64,000 nt of DNA from Symbiodinium natans (taxonomy: Eukaryota > Sar > Dinophyceae > Suessiales > Symbiodiniaceae), in NCBI GenBank assembly GCA_905221605.1, contig CAJNDS010001946.1:667758-731757 (forward strand). Reading direction: 5' to 3'. A program made the position numbers and the translations under genes. Shown piece by piece: positions 1-11,030 of the stretch (position 1 is its first letter; each line of letters starts with the position of its first letter). The notes below the pieces were generated by a model that saw only the letters and a program-made list of their open reading frames with translations, did not search any database and was not told where the DNA came from.

Positions 1-1048
1 ATAAGAAATTAAGTAGCCCGGAATAGCCTCCCTGCCCCCGGCCTCCATTTGATTCAGGTCAAGGAAACTCAATTCTCGACACGGAAGACAGTTCCATTGA
101 AAAGTAGTCCAGCATAGTGCCAGGCCGCCAGGCCCCGGGAAGCCCCCAATTGTGTTTTTTTGTTTGGGGTGGGGGGGGGGGGTAGTTAATCCGAGCCGCA
201 CACGCGCTGCTTTGAGTCCCCCACTCGCTGTGGCGTGGTTTGTGGATTACCTACTGTGCTGCGGTTGTGAGGTTTACGGCTTAAGTTTCAGAATGGTTCG
301 CCGTGTGACCAAAGTATTGCAATGAAACCAGCAGGAAGATGCTGCATGTGTGTAGAAGTACTTGCTGCAAAAGGCTCCCTTTCTTCTGAGCCGAAGCGGG
401 GACTCTTAGAATATACGTATTATCAGCTCGGCTCTATGCTTCCACCCGGCTTGGCATGGGATTGAAGCACAGCAACTGGGTCACTCGCACACTCCACCAC
501 CACAAACAATTCCTGACCTCTGTCAACAACCTCAACTACTACTTGCCTTGTCGACCTGCACAAACCAAAATTTAGAGCTGTCACGAAGAGCTGTAGCAAG
601 TCTTATACACAGCCGACGTGTGTTGATCATGGCGACAGAGGAATATCCCCACGCGTACTGTTTACGGTTTATGCCGGAAGCACGAGGTAGCCAGGTTAGT
701 AGTTGGGCACATCAGATACGCGCATTGAGTAATTCTAAGACTCCACGAAAGGCCGCGGTCATCTTAGGGCTCCAAGAGCCTGAGTCCGACTCCTGGCCGG
801 GCGCCGATGCCCGGCAGCAAGCTTCCCAGAGCTCCGATCAAGAGTTTTCAGCTATGTCTCGTTTCGATGGGCTGATAAGTGTTCACAGGATTCCAGGTCA
901 CGCAAGTCACACCCGTTCGCCCCAGTCGTGCCATGGACTCCTGAGCTCGGCATGTAGATGCAGAAACCTCAAGATAGTAGACGGTTGGACCATTCTGCAG
1001 AAGCAGACGGATGTACCACGACAGCCATGTTCAGCATCACTTTGCAAG
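1..1048. other. Upstream flank, no gene called
   Basis: This stretch has no recognisable exon. It contains a G-rich run at about 167-182. An open frame at 548-1123 has no ATG at its start and reads into the first channel exon at 1049. The first transmembrane segment (S1) and N-terminus of the channel should lie here or further upstream, but I could not identify them. Confidence 0.4.
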
Positions 1049-1090
1049 GAGATGGCCTTCTTCATAGTGGATCACGTGTTCAACGCCGTG
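1049..1090 (+). CDS. Channel exon: start of S2
   Basis: The exon reads EMAFFIVDHVFNAV. It is preceded by GCAAG and followed by GC (GTG|GCTTGG). In phase 0 it joins to IFVLEIAWR at 1442, giving an S2 like that of other alveolate cation channels. The 5' limit is the least certain point. Confidence 0.6.
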
Positions 1091-3821
1091 GCTTGGCCTC
1101 GCGCATGTGAGGGGTCGTTTTAACCGAGGGCTTCGTGGCACTGAATCTTACATCCTCCGCTCACAGCCGGGGAACTTGCACTAGACATATTTCAGGCTTA
1201 CGGCTGCATCCTACATTGTCACCCCTCGGCGTATGCATACATAAAACCCCAGATTTACCCCGAGCCTCGGGCGCACATCTGCTTTACTCATGCTCAACGA
1301 GTGCAGTGTAAGAGTTGCAGTAGGATTGACAGTAGAGCATGCCATGGTTTAACTTCTGGTCTCGAATTAATTGCGATGCAAGTTCACAGCAACACCCGAC
1401 TTGCAACATGCGACTCATCGTCTAGCTCTGCTTGAGCTGAGATCTTCGTTCTGGAGATAGCGTGGCGCTTGCACATGCACAAGCTCCAATTTCTCTGCGA
1501 TGTTTTCGGCGTATTTGACATGCTCGTCGTCGTGGCGACCAGCATCGATGTCTACGTGCTGCGGCCTGGCTGACGAATAAGGTAGTGTAAGGCTTTAGCA
1601 GAGGACTCGGCATACTGAGGGCGCATGCTAGGGTGCGATTGCAACATGCATTGTCCGATTCCGAGGCAGCCTTTCGATGCGGGCTATGCACAAAACTTTG
1701 CTGTAGGGCGACTGACTCGCATCTTCCGTCTGATGCGAATCTTCAGGCTGGCAGGGTCCAGTAGAAGTTGAGATGGCGCAGGGCAGTGTAGGGTGTGGGG
1801 AGAGTTAAGCCAAGGCCACAAGGGATTGCGATCAGCAAGATTGGTTTACCGCTGTTCACGCGCGTCATGCCAGTCATAGTCAGGTGAGGTGCGAGGAATG
1901 AAGTACACGGCGATATTTAAGCTCCGGAGTGAACGGCGTGTATGCCAGGGTTCTTCGAGTCATGCGCTTCGCCAAGAATCTGCAGCAGCTGCCTGCCTGC
2001 TATGTCATGCGATTTTGAAACGGCTTTGGCAGGCAGCTGTACAGTTTTGCTCCCAGAGCAACACTGCAGCTATTTTGAGCACTGGGTGTTGCAATCAGTT
2101 GGAATCCGTTCTTTCCAGTCTCGGCTTTGTGTCTGCGCAATTTTGAGCATGAGATGCATGAGGCTCCGGCTGCTGGGGGATGTTCTCGCCGCCTCCTCAG
2201 GCTGAGAGGACCACAGAAACCAACTCAATACCCACCATCTCCAAGCCGCACGGATACGCCCACATGCTCAGTGCAGTCCGGTGATGGCCGAGGGCCTAGG
2301 CCTCTGCAGGGCTGCGATTGATTCATCTGCATTACCCTATTTGCGTCAGTCGTGGCCAGTAGCCTTATACTTGCTCTCCTTCAATGATTCCATGCTTGCC
2401 TTCCCGAGTCCAAATGCTTGAGCCCGTTGATGTGGGCACTACTGGCCGTGACCTGAGCAGACACGGCGTTCAGACACGCGGAGTTTGGGCACAGAAGGCA
2501 TCTCTTGCGCAGCTTGAAGCCAACATTTCTGACTATCAGAATCCAGGTGACCCGCAGTGGTTTGGATCCCAGATTCGACCAGATCCGAGGTGCTGGGCAT
2601 CATCATGGTTGGCACGGGCGTTCTGATGTCCCAACTGCTTGTGGAGCACGTCCTCGATACCACGGCGGATGAAGAGAACCGGATGTGGGTTTATGCATCC
2701 TGACTGCCAGCTTGAGCATCGCGCTCGTGCCGTCAAATTTTTACGTGTAGCAACGACAGCTCTCAATCAAGATTACATGTATTCGAAATTCATGCCAGAT
2801 GATGCAAGAGGCCTTTCACAGGGCTTTTTGGTGGGTCCCCAGAGCAACTTTGGAGCAGTCCTTGACTGCGAGTGGGTGGCTCCTCCGTACTGGCAGCAGT
2901 TTAACATGTTTGTGGGGTAGAGCTCTGCCTTCCCCAGAACTACTACGGCACTGCGATCAAAGCCACGTACTCTGTCTTCGAGGCGACCTTCTCGGGCTCC
3001 TGGTCACTTGGGGAGAATTTTTGACCATGCTCACTTGAGATGGCGGTTAGCTTTGCGTGGTCCTTCATGTTGAGACGATCGCCATCGATCGCCCAATCCC
3101 GAGCCCCGAGCCCAAAAACGCGACTTGAGGCCCCTCCTGGCGCGGCCCTTGATCCACGAGGTGAGCGAGTGGCCCCTGAGCTTGAAAGCCTGCGAGGGAC
3201 GTGTAGCTGCCTGTATTGTGGCGAATTCTCAGTGAAAAACCAACAGGTCTTCGAAATGATATCACCAGCTTCCCTGTCGTTGGGTCTACAGGAGATTCCG
3301 GGAGAGTTTCAAGTTATAGGGTGCATTAGGTTGTCGCTGGTGTCGCTGCACAGAACTGAATCCTCTCTCCCCAGCAGCAGCCTGCTCCGAAGGTTTTGTG
3401 TTTTCTGGATTGCGTATCAAGTCGCATCTCGTCCTGCATTAGCAATGCATTGGATGCACTTTGACTTAACGGCCCCAGCGAACCCAACTGAAGCTCCTGG
3501 CAGAAGATGGCAAATGTGGTTTTGTCTTGTGCATGTTTGCTCCGTGTTTTTTGTACTTGAACGCTGCTGGATGCGGCCTCGTGCCCAACTAGGTTGGGGA
3601 GCTTGCAATCAGGTCATCGGTTTCGCCGTGATGCGTGTCATCGGCGCCTTGTTCCTCAACGAAACGCACCTCGGAATCCATACTCATGAGCTACGCAGTT
3701 CTTCGATACCTGCTACCTGCCTGAAGCTGTAGCACGCAATATCTGCTTGCAGCACTACTAACGAATCTACACACACAATAGACCGAAAACTAGTATGCTC
3801 TCTCTCACTCTCTCTCTACAA

Positions 3822-3853
<32 letters not shown>

Positions 3854-6495
3854 TTATAACCACACGATGCAATTGGGCCGAAGAGAAAAAACCTAGAAAT
3901 CTCAGCAAGAAATTGCTCCACGATTGGAGGAGGCATTCTACATTTTCTTCTGAGTCTGAGAGCTGTGCCAAAATCTGCTTTGAGTATATTGTGGTGGTTC
4001 CCTTGAAGCTTGTTTGCACATCCGCATGCACCAAGGATTCGTGCTGCCAACTCAGACGGTGAAGCAGAGGTGAGCGGAATGCCGGGAGCGTTTGCGGCAA
4101 AAGGGCCAGCTGACAAAAGCCTTATAAACTTCCAGCATCAGATCAACAACTGAAAGCATGATCGGACATGCATAGTCGCGGGAAAGGCTGGAAATGCAGC
4201 TGCGGGCTGCGTCCCGTCCCTGACCCTCTGACAGACTCTGACCCACCCAAGAAGACACCTTAAACAATTTTTATGGTCCTTGGCCCAGATCTGGCCCAAG
4301 GCTCTAGTGCCGCCTGTCTTTGAGCAGCCGTTTTTTTTTGGAGGTACTCCGGAAGATGAAGGAGAAGGAGGCGTTCAGCCAGAAGGCTCTCGGATTGATC
4401 GCCACATCTGATTGAAAAGTAGCTGCAGCAGCAAAACTCGACTCGCAGTCAATGCCGGACTTCGGTAGATCCAAAAGCCTTGCTCTCACGCGAGGTCTAC
4501 CAATTCTTCACGGCTGCCGCTTGGCACGTACTGCCGAACTGGAACAGGTTGAGTTGTGTAGACCTTTGTAGACCTAGTGCGGCACAATCCACGAAGTCCA
4601 CTCCATCCACGCCAAAGGTATCCAAAGGTGGTCTACTGTAGGGGCAAGTACAGGCTTGGGGTTTGGAGCTCAGCTAGGGGGGTTAACCGCAAATAGCAAG
4701 CATGTTCAATCTAAGCTGTCAATATTGCTGAAGGTGCTGCGTGTGGGATATCCCCGACCATCGTATGCACAAGAAGCTGTGAGGCTCTGCCAACCTGCGT
4801 CACAGGACTTTCGTCATGACCGGTCTGGAACTCGAACATGGGGCCCTCGAGCCCTAACACCACAAACCAGAAACTTCCACCTCTCTCCCCCCAAAATCTA
4901 GTTTGCAGAGGGCACTGCGGGTAAGGCCGATGCTTCGGGCGACGGGCGCCTTTCCTATGAGGAGCTTGAGGCAGCTTTGCAGGCTGCGGCGGGGGTTGAG
5001 GGTTCACATAGGGGTTTAGGTTTGGGGGTGATTTTTTTTGTAGATGTAGAGTTTCAGAGTGTTTTTGAGGGATTGGCGCGGCGCGATTGAAGTTTTCTTC
5101 ACAGCTGGTCAGCGTTGTTTTGGTGCGTGCGTAGCCCATGTTTAGGTGTAGCATGATGCGTCCTCAAGCACGCACATCGTCAGCAAAAGAAGGCGCAGAT
5201 TTGCAAGAGCTTAAATTTCGTCCCCTGAACCTCGCCACTGCGCTTGAGATTGCTCCCAGCATCTACCGGAGTGAAGGCATGTGTTCTTGAAGCCTCATTC
5301 TCGCGCGCAGGTTGACACCATGAAATCAACTCAACGTAGGCATCCAGTCCGTGTTAGCAAACAATATAGGAAGTAGAACTCGAGCAGGTCAGCCTGAGCT
5401 GTAGAATGCTTGGTCAGGAGCCGGGAGTAGAGGCCTGGCTTAAGGCTCTGGAGCTCGAGATCCACGTTACTCGGCAGAGAGCTTGTTAGGCCCACAATCT
5501 AGGCCTCCGGATATTCGGGCCGTTTCCAGACATCAGGCCCGGGGCTTCCGTATCGCAATATCTCTTCTGTGACAAGACAAAGACTCGGCCGGGATGCTGT
5601 CGGTCTAGGCCCGTTGTACGGCCTAGAAGTGCACTGCTTTGGCCCAAGGAAGCCTACACTCTGTTTAGCCTGCTGGATGACGATCGAGATGGAGAGGTGT
5701 CCTACGCCCCCTGGCCCTTGAGAGTGTCACCCGCCTCACACGTGTTGAGTTCAAGACTTAGTCTTGGGTCTTGGAGTTCCTGAGGGACTATGTAAACCCC
5801 ATGAATAAACCCTATGAATAAACCCTATAGGCCCTATGGCCTTGACCACAGTACATTTTAGGCCCCGTCGAGGGTCGAGGCATGTTCAAAGTGCTCTCAC
5901 GGATCCGAGGAAGAGTTTCTTCACAGCGCCCTCAGACTCAAGGGGAACGCCCGGGCCATCGACTCCATCATGATAATGCATGAGCAGCTGCCTGGAGGGC
6001 AAGGAACTCCAAGCCATTAAGTTCTCGGCTTATCTCGGCTTCTCCTTAGGGGATTCTACGAGCCTTGTGAATCGTGATGTTTCTAGAGGTACAACACTGT
6101 CACAACACAGCTCAACAAATCTACTTGATTTCTGATTCTCGCAGCAGGGATCATGGTGACATGCTTGCAGCCCTACACTGGAAACATCCCTGAAGCAAGC
6201 TTTGGAATCGCCAAGTGTAACAGCCGGAAAGCCAGAAGGACTTCAACCAAGGTTCGTTGAACCAGAAACCACTTCACAGGCACCATGTCAGCTCTCGTGC
6301 AATCCTCGAACCCAACTTATCCAACTCCCTCTGCCAGAAAGCCTGCGTGGGTGCGCAACAAGCCCCTGCCTAGTGTGCAGCTGCTACCCAGGGCAAAGAT
6401 GCACGACGCCTTGAAGCGGCTCTCCGACATGGTATCTAACTCCTTTGATGAGGCCGGATTCCGGGAGCAATGGCAGCAACTAAGCAGGTCCTTAG
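1049..6495 (+). CDS. Voltage-gated cation channel with EF-hands (multi-exon gene, 5' partial)
   Basis: Joining short exons gives a single 6-TM channel domain: end of S2, S3, an arginine-rich S4, S5, pore, S6, then a charged linker, two EF-hands and a conserved C-terminal helix. Such proteins pass Ca2+ or Na+ across a membrane in response to voltage and are tuned by Ca2+ binding. Proposed exons are 1049-1090, 1442-1568, 1707-1755 (or 1750), 2583 (or 2590)-2694, 2938-3002, 3375-3420, 3613-3665, 4344-4400, 4926-4982, 5418-5465, 5649-5705, 5910-5986 and 6392-6495. Codon phase is kept across most joins. It is unproven at two: the S4 to S5 join, where a linker exon may be missing, and the S6 to linker join. 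Introns start with GC at most donors and end in AG, usually followed by G. The S1 exon and N-terminus were not found. The family assignment is firm from S4, S6 and the EF-hands; the ion selectivity is unknown. Confidence 0.8.
1442..1568 (+). CDS. Channel exon: S2-S3
   Basis: The exon reads IFVLEIAWRLHMHK and then a CDVFGVFDMLVVVAT stretch. The E and R of S2 and the FDMLVVV core of S3 (aspartate in the membrane segment) are typical of voltage sensors. The exon ends in YVLRP with a GC donor at 1569 in phase 1, which fits the next exon. Confidence 0.8.
1707..1755 (+). CDS. Channel exon: S4 voltage sensor
   Basis: After the CTGTAG acceptor the frame reads RLTRIFRLMRIFRLAG, with five arginines at every third position and hydrophobic residues between them. 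This is the S4 signature. The end is either 1755 (GT donor) or 1750 (GC donor); the choice decides how it joins to S5. A separate S4-S5 linker exon may have been missed between 1757 and 2580. Confidence 0.82.
2583..2694 (+). CDS. Channel exon: S5
   Basis: The frame reads SEVLGIIMVGTGVLMSQLL followed by an acidic turret (DTTADEEN) and WVY. The hydrophobic run matches S5 and the acidic part the outer mouth. The GC donor at 2695 in phase 0 joins WVY to NYYGTAIKA in the next exon. An alternative acceptor places the start at 2590. Confidence 0.75.
2938..3002 (+). CDS. Channel exon: pore loop
   Basis: The exon reads NYYGTAIKATYSVFEATFSG. The YGTAxxAxYxxFEATFSGxW pattern is the pore helix and selectivity region of dinoflagellate and ciliate-type cation channels. 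The TTCCCCAG acceptor is pyrimidine-rich. A GT donor at 3003 leaves phase 2. Confidence 0.8.
3375..3420 (+). CDS. Channel exon: start of S6
   Basis: The frame reads LLRRFCVFWIAYQ up to a GT donor at 3421. The acceptor is a tandem CAGCAGCAG at 3372-3380, so three starts (3375, 3378, 3381) all keep the frame and differ by one or two serines. Confidence 0.7.
3613..3665 (+). CDS. Channel exon: S6 gate
   Basis: After TGCAATCAG the frame reads VIGFAVMRVIGALFLNET, the inner helix that lines the pore and its cytoplasmic gate. Joined to the preceding exon it makes one unbroken S6. A GC donor lies at 3666, or a GA donor at 3661. The next exon may be missing. Confidence 0.8.
3796..3858. repeat. CT and TA dinucleotide tract in a channel intron
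   Basis: A CT-rich run (3798-3820) passes directly into an alternating TA run (about 3822-3850). Confidence 0.9.
4344..4400 (+). CDS. Channel exon: charged linker after S6
   Basis: After a run of nine T and GGAG the frame reads VLRKMKEKEAFSQKALGLI, a basic and acidic helix like those between S6 and the first EF-hand in related channels. A GC donor at 4401 in phase 0 joins directly to the ADASGDG EF-hand exon. Confidence 0.6.
4926..4982 (+). CDS. Channel exon: EF-hand 1
   Basis: The exon reads ADASGDGRLSYEELEAALQ. The loop DASGDGRLSYEE has Asp at 1, Ser at 3, Asp at 5, Gly at 6 and Glu at 12, all compatible with Ca2+ binding. The acceptor is GGTAAG|GCC and the donor is GC at 4983, phase 0. 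Confidence 0.85.
5418..5465 (+). CDS. Channel exon: linker between EF-hands
   Basis: The exon reads EPGVEAWLKALELEIH between GGTCAG and a GT donor. A short helix of this type, with a conserved LGL/LEL-like core, links the two EF-hands in dinoflagellate channels. The phase is 0 at both ends. Confidence 0.75.
5649..5705 (+). CDS. Channel exon: EF-hand 2
   Basis: The exon reads EAYTLFSLLDDDRDGEVSY. The loop is completed by the first residues of the next exon (EE), so position 12 is Glu. The GC donor at 5706 splits the loop between positions 10 and 11, and only the spliced product has a complete Ca2+ site. Confidence 0.85.
5910..5986 (+). CDS. Channel exon: C-terminal helix
   Basis: After ATCCGAG the frame reads EEFLHSALRLKGNARAID and then SIMIMHEQ. 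The F..LRLKG.AR..D pattern closes the second EF-hand region in this channel family. A GC donor at 5987 (phase 2) fits the exon at 6392. If unspliced, the frame would stop at 6018. Confidence 0.82.
6392..6495 (+). CDS. Probable channel exon: C-terminal coiled segment
   Basis: Joined in phase to the previous exon, this reads AKMHDALKRLSDMVSNSF and continues amphipathic to a possible GT donor at 6496. It has no family signature. The case rests on phase, the CCCAG|G acceptor and a helical tail being usual in these channels. Confidence 0.45.
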
Positions 6496-6713
6496 GTATA
6501 GGCAGGTTTCAATGCTTTTTACCGCTGGCTCTGCGAAGCCATCAGTTCTTGCCACAGAGCAAAAGTCCAAGTTCGGCCGAAGAGGCCTCCGCCAGGAAGC
6601 TCCGCAAAAGTGCCATATGCCAACAGGCTTTGAACATCTCAGAACCTCAGGAATGAGTGTTCGACAGCTGCTTTCAGGACCGAATCCCTATACACACCTT
6701 AAAAACGTCACAG

Positions 6714-6797
6714 GCTCAGAAGATCCGTGACCGCATCGAGGGCAAGTCCCAAACGCCGGCGGATCTCAAAGTCAAGCCGACGCTGCTGGTCTTGTAA
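6714..6797 (+). CDS. Exon-like frame after the channel
   Basis: After CACAG the frame reads AQKIRDRIEGKSQTPADLKV and PTLLVL, ending in TAA. A consensus-like GTAAGA donor overlaps the stop (6794), so it may splice on. It could be the last channel exon or belong to another gene; no family was recognised. Confidence 0.3.
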   Translation, partial: AQKIRDRIEGKSQTPADLKVKPTLLVL

Positions 6798-7295
6798 GAT
6801 TTGTGAATTGTTAAGAGCCTCCTAGATCAGATTTTTCTTGGTGGATGTGTGTGACCATCCCTTGCAGACTCCTCTCAAGATGCCGTGCAAACAGTTGGGA
6901 AAGAGTGCTGCGCTTGGCCCTCTTCGTCTCTTGCAGCCTCACAGCTGTCAACATCGCCCTTCTGTCAGCCGGAAATTCTTGGAGCCAGGGAGGTAATAAT
7001 GTTTTATCTAGTTGCCACGCTTTACCCCCACAACCCGATCAGCTCCACTCGTAGCAAGGCATTCGCAGCCGCCGCCGCCGGAACATCGCAACTCTGCGAC
7101 ACTTGCCTCGCAGAAAAACCTCCACTTCCCGCTTCTCCCCTCACCCTCCTGCCCCACCCCCGCAAAACCGCTCTAAGTAGGTTTAGAGTCAGGTTGAAGG
7201 GATTGGGTTTCAGGTCCTGAGCACCGCTCAAATCCACCCATCTACATCTTGCCTTCTGGTCGTGAGGAGGGCGGGGAGAACTGTTCGGCCATTAA

Positions 7296-7484
7296 AATAC
7301 GGAGGGGGTTAATGCTATGGAAGGGATTAACAAGCTTGAGCGCAAATTCTCAAATACAAAGCTAACATCTGCAAAGCCTGACGGCGGTTTGAACAGGCTG
7401 CAACCTGACGCGCCAAGCCTCAAATTGGTGTTCATGCCATCCAGCCAGCTTACCATGGAGGGTCCGTGGCGCTGTGACAACTGA
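7296..7484 (+). CDS. Exon-like open frame, unknown product
   Basis: A 62-codon frame between stops begins NTEGVNAMEGINKLERKF and ends PWRCDN. Its residue use (charged, few rare residues) looks more like protein than the other frames here. There is an in-frame ATG at about 7314. The family was not recognised. Confidence 0.3.
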   Translation, partial: NTEGVNAMEGINKLERKFSNTKLTSAKPDGGLNRLQPDAPSLKLVFMPSSQLTMEGPWRCDN

Positions 7485-7531
7485 AAAAAAAGACTCCGTG
7501 AGATTCGGAGAAGCCGAACCTGTAGGCGTTT

Positions 7532-7717
7532 GTGCTGTATAGACTTCCGCAGACATGCTTAGTTGTGCAGCCAGATCCCAGCCTCAGGGGTTCTGGATTT
7601 CATTATTTCGAAGACCTCTTCCTCACGCCGGAGAAAGTCAAGCAGCGCCTAGCTCAGAGGAGGCGCGCGTCGGTGACAGTCAATGCTTGGCGCATCTACC
7701 TCAGAGCTGTTTGGTGA
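7532..7717 (+). CDS. Exon-like open frame, unknown product
   Basis: The second half reads FHYFEDLFLTPEKVKQRLAQ and RRRASVTVNAW, following a CAG|GGG acceptor-like site near 7590. It is basic and helical, with no recognised family. The overlapping frame at 7555-8043 is the main competitor. Confidence 0.25.
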   Translation: MLYRLPQTCLVVQPDPSLRGSGFHYFEDLFLTPEKVKQRLAQRRRASVTVNAWRIYLRAVW

Positions 7718-8004
7718 TGGGTCAAGGCTGGCGCACGGCAAAGGTTGAATCTCTCAATCTCACATGGATTCAACCCAAAAAAGAAGGTGCGCAAAACTCA
7801 TTATCAAAGCAAAAAACCAAACAGTTTGAGAACATGTGTGGCCAAGCAGCGGCGCTCGCATACTGCACTGGTATGATGCCTTTGTCCCCTTGCATGCCTC
7901 GCGTGCGATCCCGGCGTATCAAGGCTTTGCATTCGGTTTTGGGCCAGGACCTGTGCTTCTGTCTGCAATGTAGGGCATGCATGTCAAGCTGGTCCACACC
8001 TAGA

Positions 8005-8219
8005 AGGATATGCCGATTGGCTGGATCCCCTCCACCTACCTAGACGAAACTGACGAAACTGCTCTGCCCCGGCGCCAGGGCGTCCGAGTTGGCGATACGA
8101 AGACCCTCCCACCTGGAATGAAGCAGCTCAGAAGAAGAGGGAGCTTAGGCCCCCTCCCTGGTTGTTCTGAAAAAAGTTGCAAGGTGCTGCCGCAATGTTG
8201 TGCATGTTGTACGTACTGA
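8005..8219 (+). CDS. Exon-like open frame, unknown product
   Basis: After CACCTAG the frame reads KDMPIGWIPSTYLDETDETA and then a basic stretch to about residue 45. The tail is cysteine-rich and looks like intron read-through. The true exon probably ends near 8125. Confidence 0.25.
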
Positions 8220-10200
8220 TATCACCTCACAACCAGCTGAGGCTGGCGAAGACTATCTGGATGCCGGTGCATGCCAGCTTTGCATCAGCCATGTCTTGCT
8301 GCTAGACATAGGATCAAAATCCTACTGAATTGGCGCTCCATTTGTGGAGACCCAATGTCAAGTCCACTGAAAAGCTGAGAGCGGCAGAGACTGGTGGCTG
8401 GGCGAAGCCTCGCGTTTTCCGAGCTGAAGGGACTTCTGGCCACGCTTCACATGAGTTGAGCTAGTTGATGTGGTTAAGGCTCGTTAAATTGCAGTTTAGA
8501 ACCTGGACAACTGGAAGTCTGTGGCCTCTAGGGGCGGCAGGTGCGATGCTTTGTTACATTCGGTTTTCAGGATCGTTGCAGCAACGTTTGCCAAACACCT
8601 ACTAGCGCAGTGCAGCTTGATGGTTGCAGCTTGCTTAGAGACTTCTCACATTCGTTAGATTTCGCTGGCCAGTGTCGCTACGGTGTCGGACAACACCGTC
8701 ACTCCAGTGAGCAGCCAGTCGCCCAGAGAAGGAAAGCTGATGAAAGTTGTTTTGGAAACCGCTGCCAGTAGCGAAGTGAAACACAAACTTGTGAAACACG
8801 GCGGTCGGAAAGACTTGGAACCTAGCGAGACACAAAATTGTTGTCCAACGACTGCACTGCCTTCATCTGCCGTCCTGTCGTGGGGCGATTGTCATGGCTG
8901 CTTGCCCCTTGTACAGCCGGTCTGGAGCCATCCACAAAGCGTGTCCAACGAACGCGTGGTCCACTATCAGAACCCAAATGAAACTTAGCAACCCTGCACC
9001 ACACTAGACACTTGAACCAGAGCTTGGGCCTGTGCTTGTGACAGGTCAGGGACTGCAAAGCAGACCCACACCCCGTCAGAACCGATAATGTAGACTTGTT
9101 CTTGTCGAAGAAAGCTGGGAGTCATGGAACATATGCTATCGACCTCTAAGTTCATTGAGGTTCCGCCTCCCAGCACAGAGGCTACACGACAAATCCTGCG
9201 AATTGTAGGACTTCACGGATTGATTGCTCGGAACTTCAATGCCACCGGGTCCAATTTGCAAGTTCTTGGCCATCCAACATTCGGCCCACCGCGAGCATTA
9301 GGGCACAAAGCTACTGCTTCAGGTTTTAGCACCTTCTGTATAAAGGCCTTCCTTATATAATTTGCCCCGCAAGCAAGGAGAAATGACGGGAAGCTTCAGG
9401 GTTTAGCCGGTTAAGCCTTAGTCGGAATGGAAGGAGATCATTCTTTCCAGTGGAATATATGTCACGACGCTGAGTTGTCACTTTCTGTGTTTCAGAGGTG
9501 CCGAGCAAGCACAATCGGATAACAACCGATCACGCCGAAACCGCATAACCGGCTGCACTGGCCAGATCGCCAACATGCCGGAATGTGAGAAGCAGCTTTG
9601 AGTAGAGCCAATGTTCCCGGCTTCAAAGGGGGCTAGAGAAGTCCAATCCGGCCGGTCCAAGTTTCAGTGCCAATGTAAGTTGGCATGCAGTCTTTTGGCG
9701 GTGCCGTATTGGAGGGTCTCGGCCGCGCGCTGACTCTTCGGATTTCTTTGGGCCTCCATGCTGTGGCCTGTGTTCGAGCACAGCACACTCCTGAGACATG
9801 GTGAGTTATCTGGTACCTGGTAGTGCCTTGTGCCGCCTTGAATGCGAAGCTGCCGGAGCTCTGTCATTGTTCTAGAATGTCCGTCCAGCGAGCTGAACTG
9901 TCTGCTCTGCTCCTAGAACACGTTATAAGTCCTTTTATGGCACAGTGGCGCTTGCGAAGCTCATGCCCGAAGCGTTGAACTTTGCATAGCTTTGCAAAGA
10001 GCGCAGGCTGCGGCATAGTCGTCCCGAGGACTCCGTGCTGATTCCGTGGAAGCCTTTGGCCCCAGCCTTTGAGGCGGATTGTCTATCATTCAATCGAAGT
10101 TTGGCTCTTCAGACTGGTTGTGTTCACCGAGAATACGTCGGCTTGTCCTCTGGAATCACGAGTCTCACCACGCAAGGCCGCCACCATGCCGTAAAGCTGA
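8220..10200. other. Sparse region with weak exon-like frames
   Basis: Weak candidates only: 8715-8820 (+, KLMKVVLETAASSEVKHKLV) and 9124-9220 (+, MEHMLSTSKFIEVPPP). The minus strand near 9080-9110 has a GSDGVW match that recalls protein phosphatase 2C but lacks the rest of that fold. No repeats stand out. Confidence 0.2.
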
Positions 10201-10212
10201 GGTCGGTTGTAA

Positions 10213-10401
10213 TCGCATGGATACGACGCGCAATGGCCCATACCCTACGGCACCTACAAGATCTTCTTAGACAACTCTGTTCCATTCATTGACATGCATA
10301 TTGAGGCTGTCTTGCGTTGTTCGCTTCGTCAGCGCGCAACTCACACTGGGGTAGGGTGGCCTCTTTCTGGGATTGCCGCAAGGAAACTTGCAAGCAGATG
10401 A
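10213..10401 (+). CDS. Exon-like open frame, unknown product
   Basis: A frame between stops reads [19 protein letters not shown] followed by [11 protein letters not shown]. The aromatic, hydrophobic pattern suggests a folded protein, but no acceptor AG is obvious at its 5' side. No family is assigned. Confidence 0.2.
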   Translation, partial: SHGYDAQWPIPYGTYKIFLDNSVPFIDMHIEAVLRCSLRQRATHTGVGWPLSGIAARKLASR

Positions 10402-10511
10402 CCAGGACACTTTGTGCCACAAAAAAACACAAACCTTCACGAACCCATGTGAGTTGATACATCTCAGGGTGCGAGCATGGCCTACTGGCTTCGTGAGCAT
10501 GCTCAGATTTC

Positions 10512-10752
10512 TATTGTATATACCTATATCTATATATCTATATATCTATATATCTATATATCTATATATCTATATATCTATATATCTATATATCTATATA
10601 TCTATATATCTATATATCTATATATCTATATATCTATGTGTATATCTATATATCTATATATCGATATATCGATACAACTATGTGTGTATATATATGTATA
10701 TATATATATGTATACATATGTATATATATATATGTATATATATATATGTATG
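10512..10752. repeat. TCTATATA octanucleotide array and TA/TG tract
   Basis: An 8-bp unit TCTATATA repeats about 16 times to 10640. It then grades into TA-rich repeats with TATG interruptions. It leaves several frames open (isoleucine/tyrosine repeats), which are artefacts. Confidence 0.95.
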
Positions 10753-11030
10753 TTCTCTGAACCTTCTGCAGCAATCTGTGGTTCGAGAGCGCCTCAGTCG
10801 CCAATGTCGCCACCATGGACATGCCTTGGAGCCCAAAATGTCCTGTGTTTCTTGGCAGGCATTGCCGCGGTAAAGGCAGGGCTTCAACACTACCAGTTAT
10901 CGAACGCTGACTGTAATCCATTTGCTTTTGTCAGGACCTGTCACCCGCGTGACTTGGTTTGCAGTTAATGTGGAGAGTGGCAAACCTTAAGCCCAAAAAG
11001 GAGTGACCAGGGCGCGCGGCGAAAAAACAC

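Noticed and set aside
8985-9176. Protein phosphatase 2C exon on the minus strand (YIIGSDGVW)
   Set aside because: Only one short motif. No DG-H-G or metal-binding motifs were found around it and the following residues do not fit.
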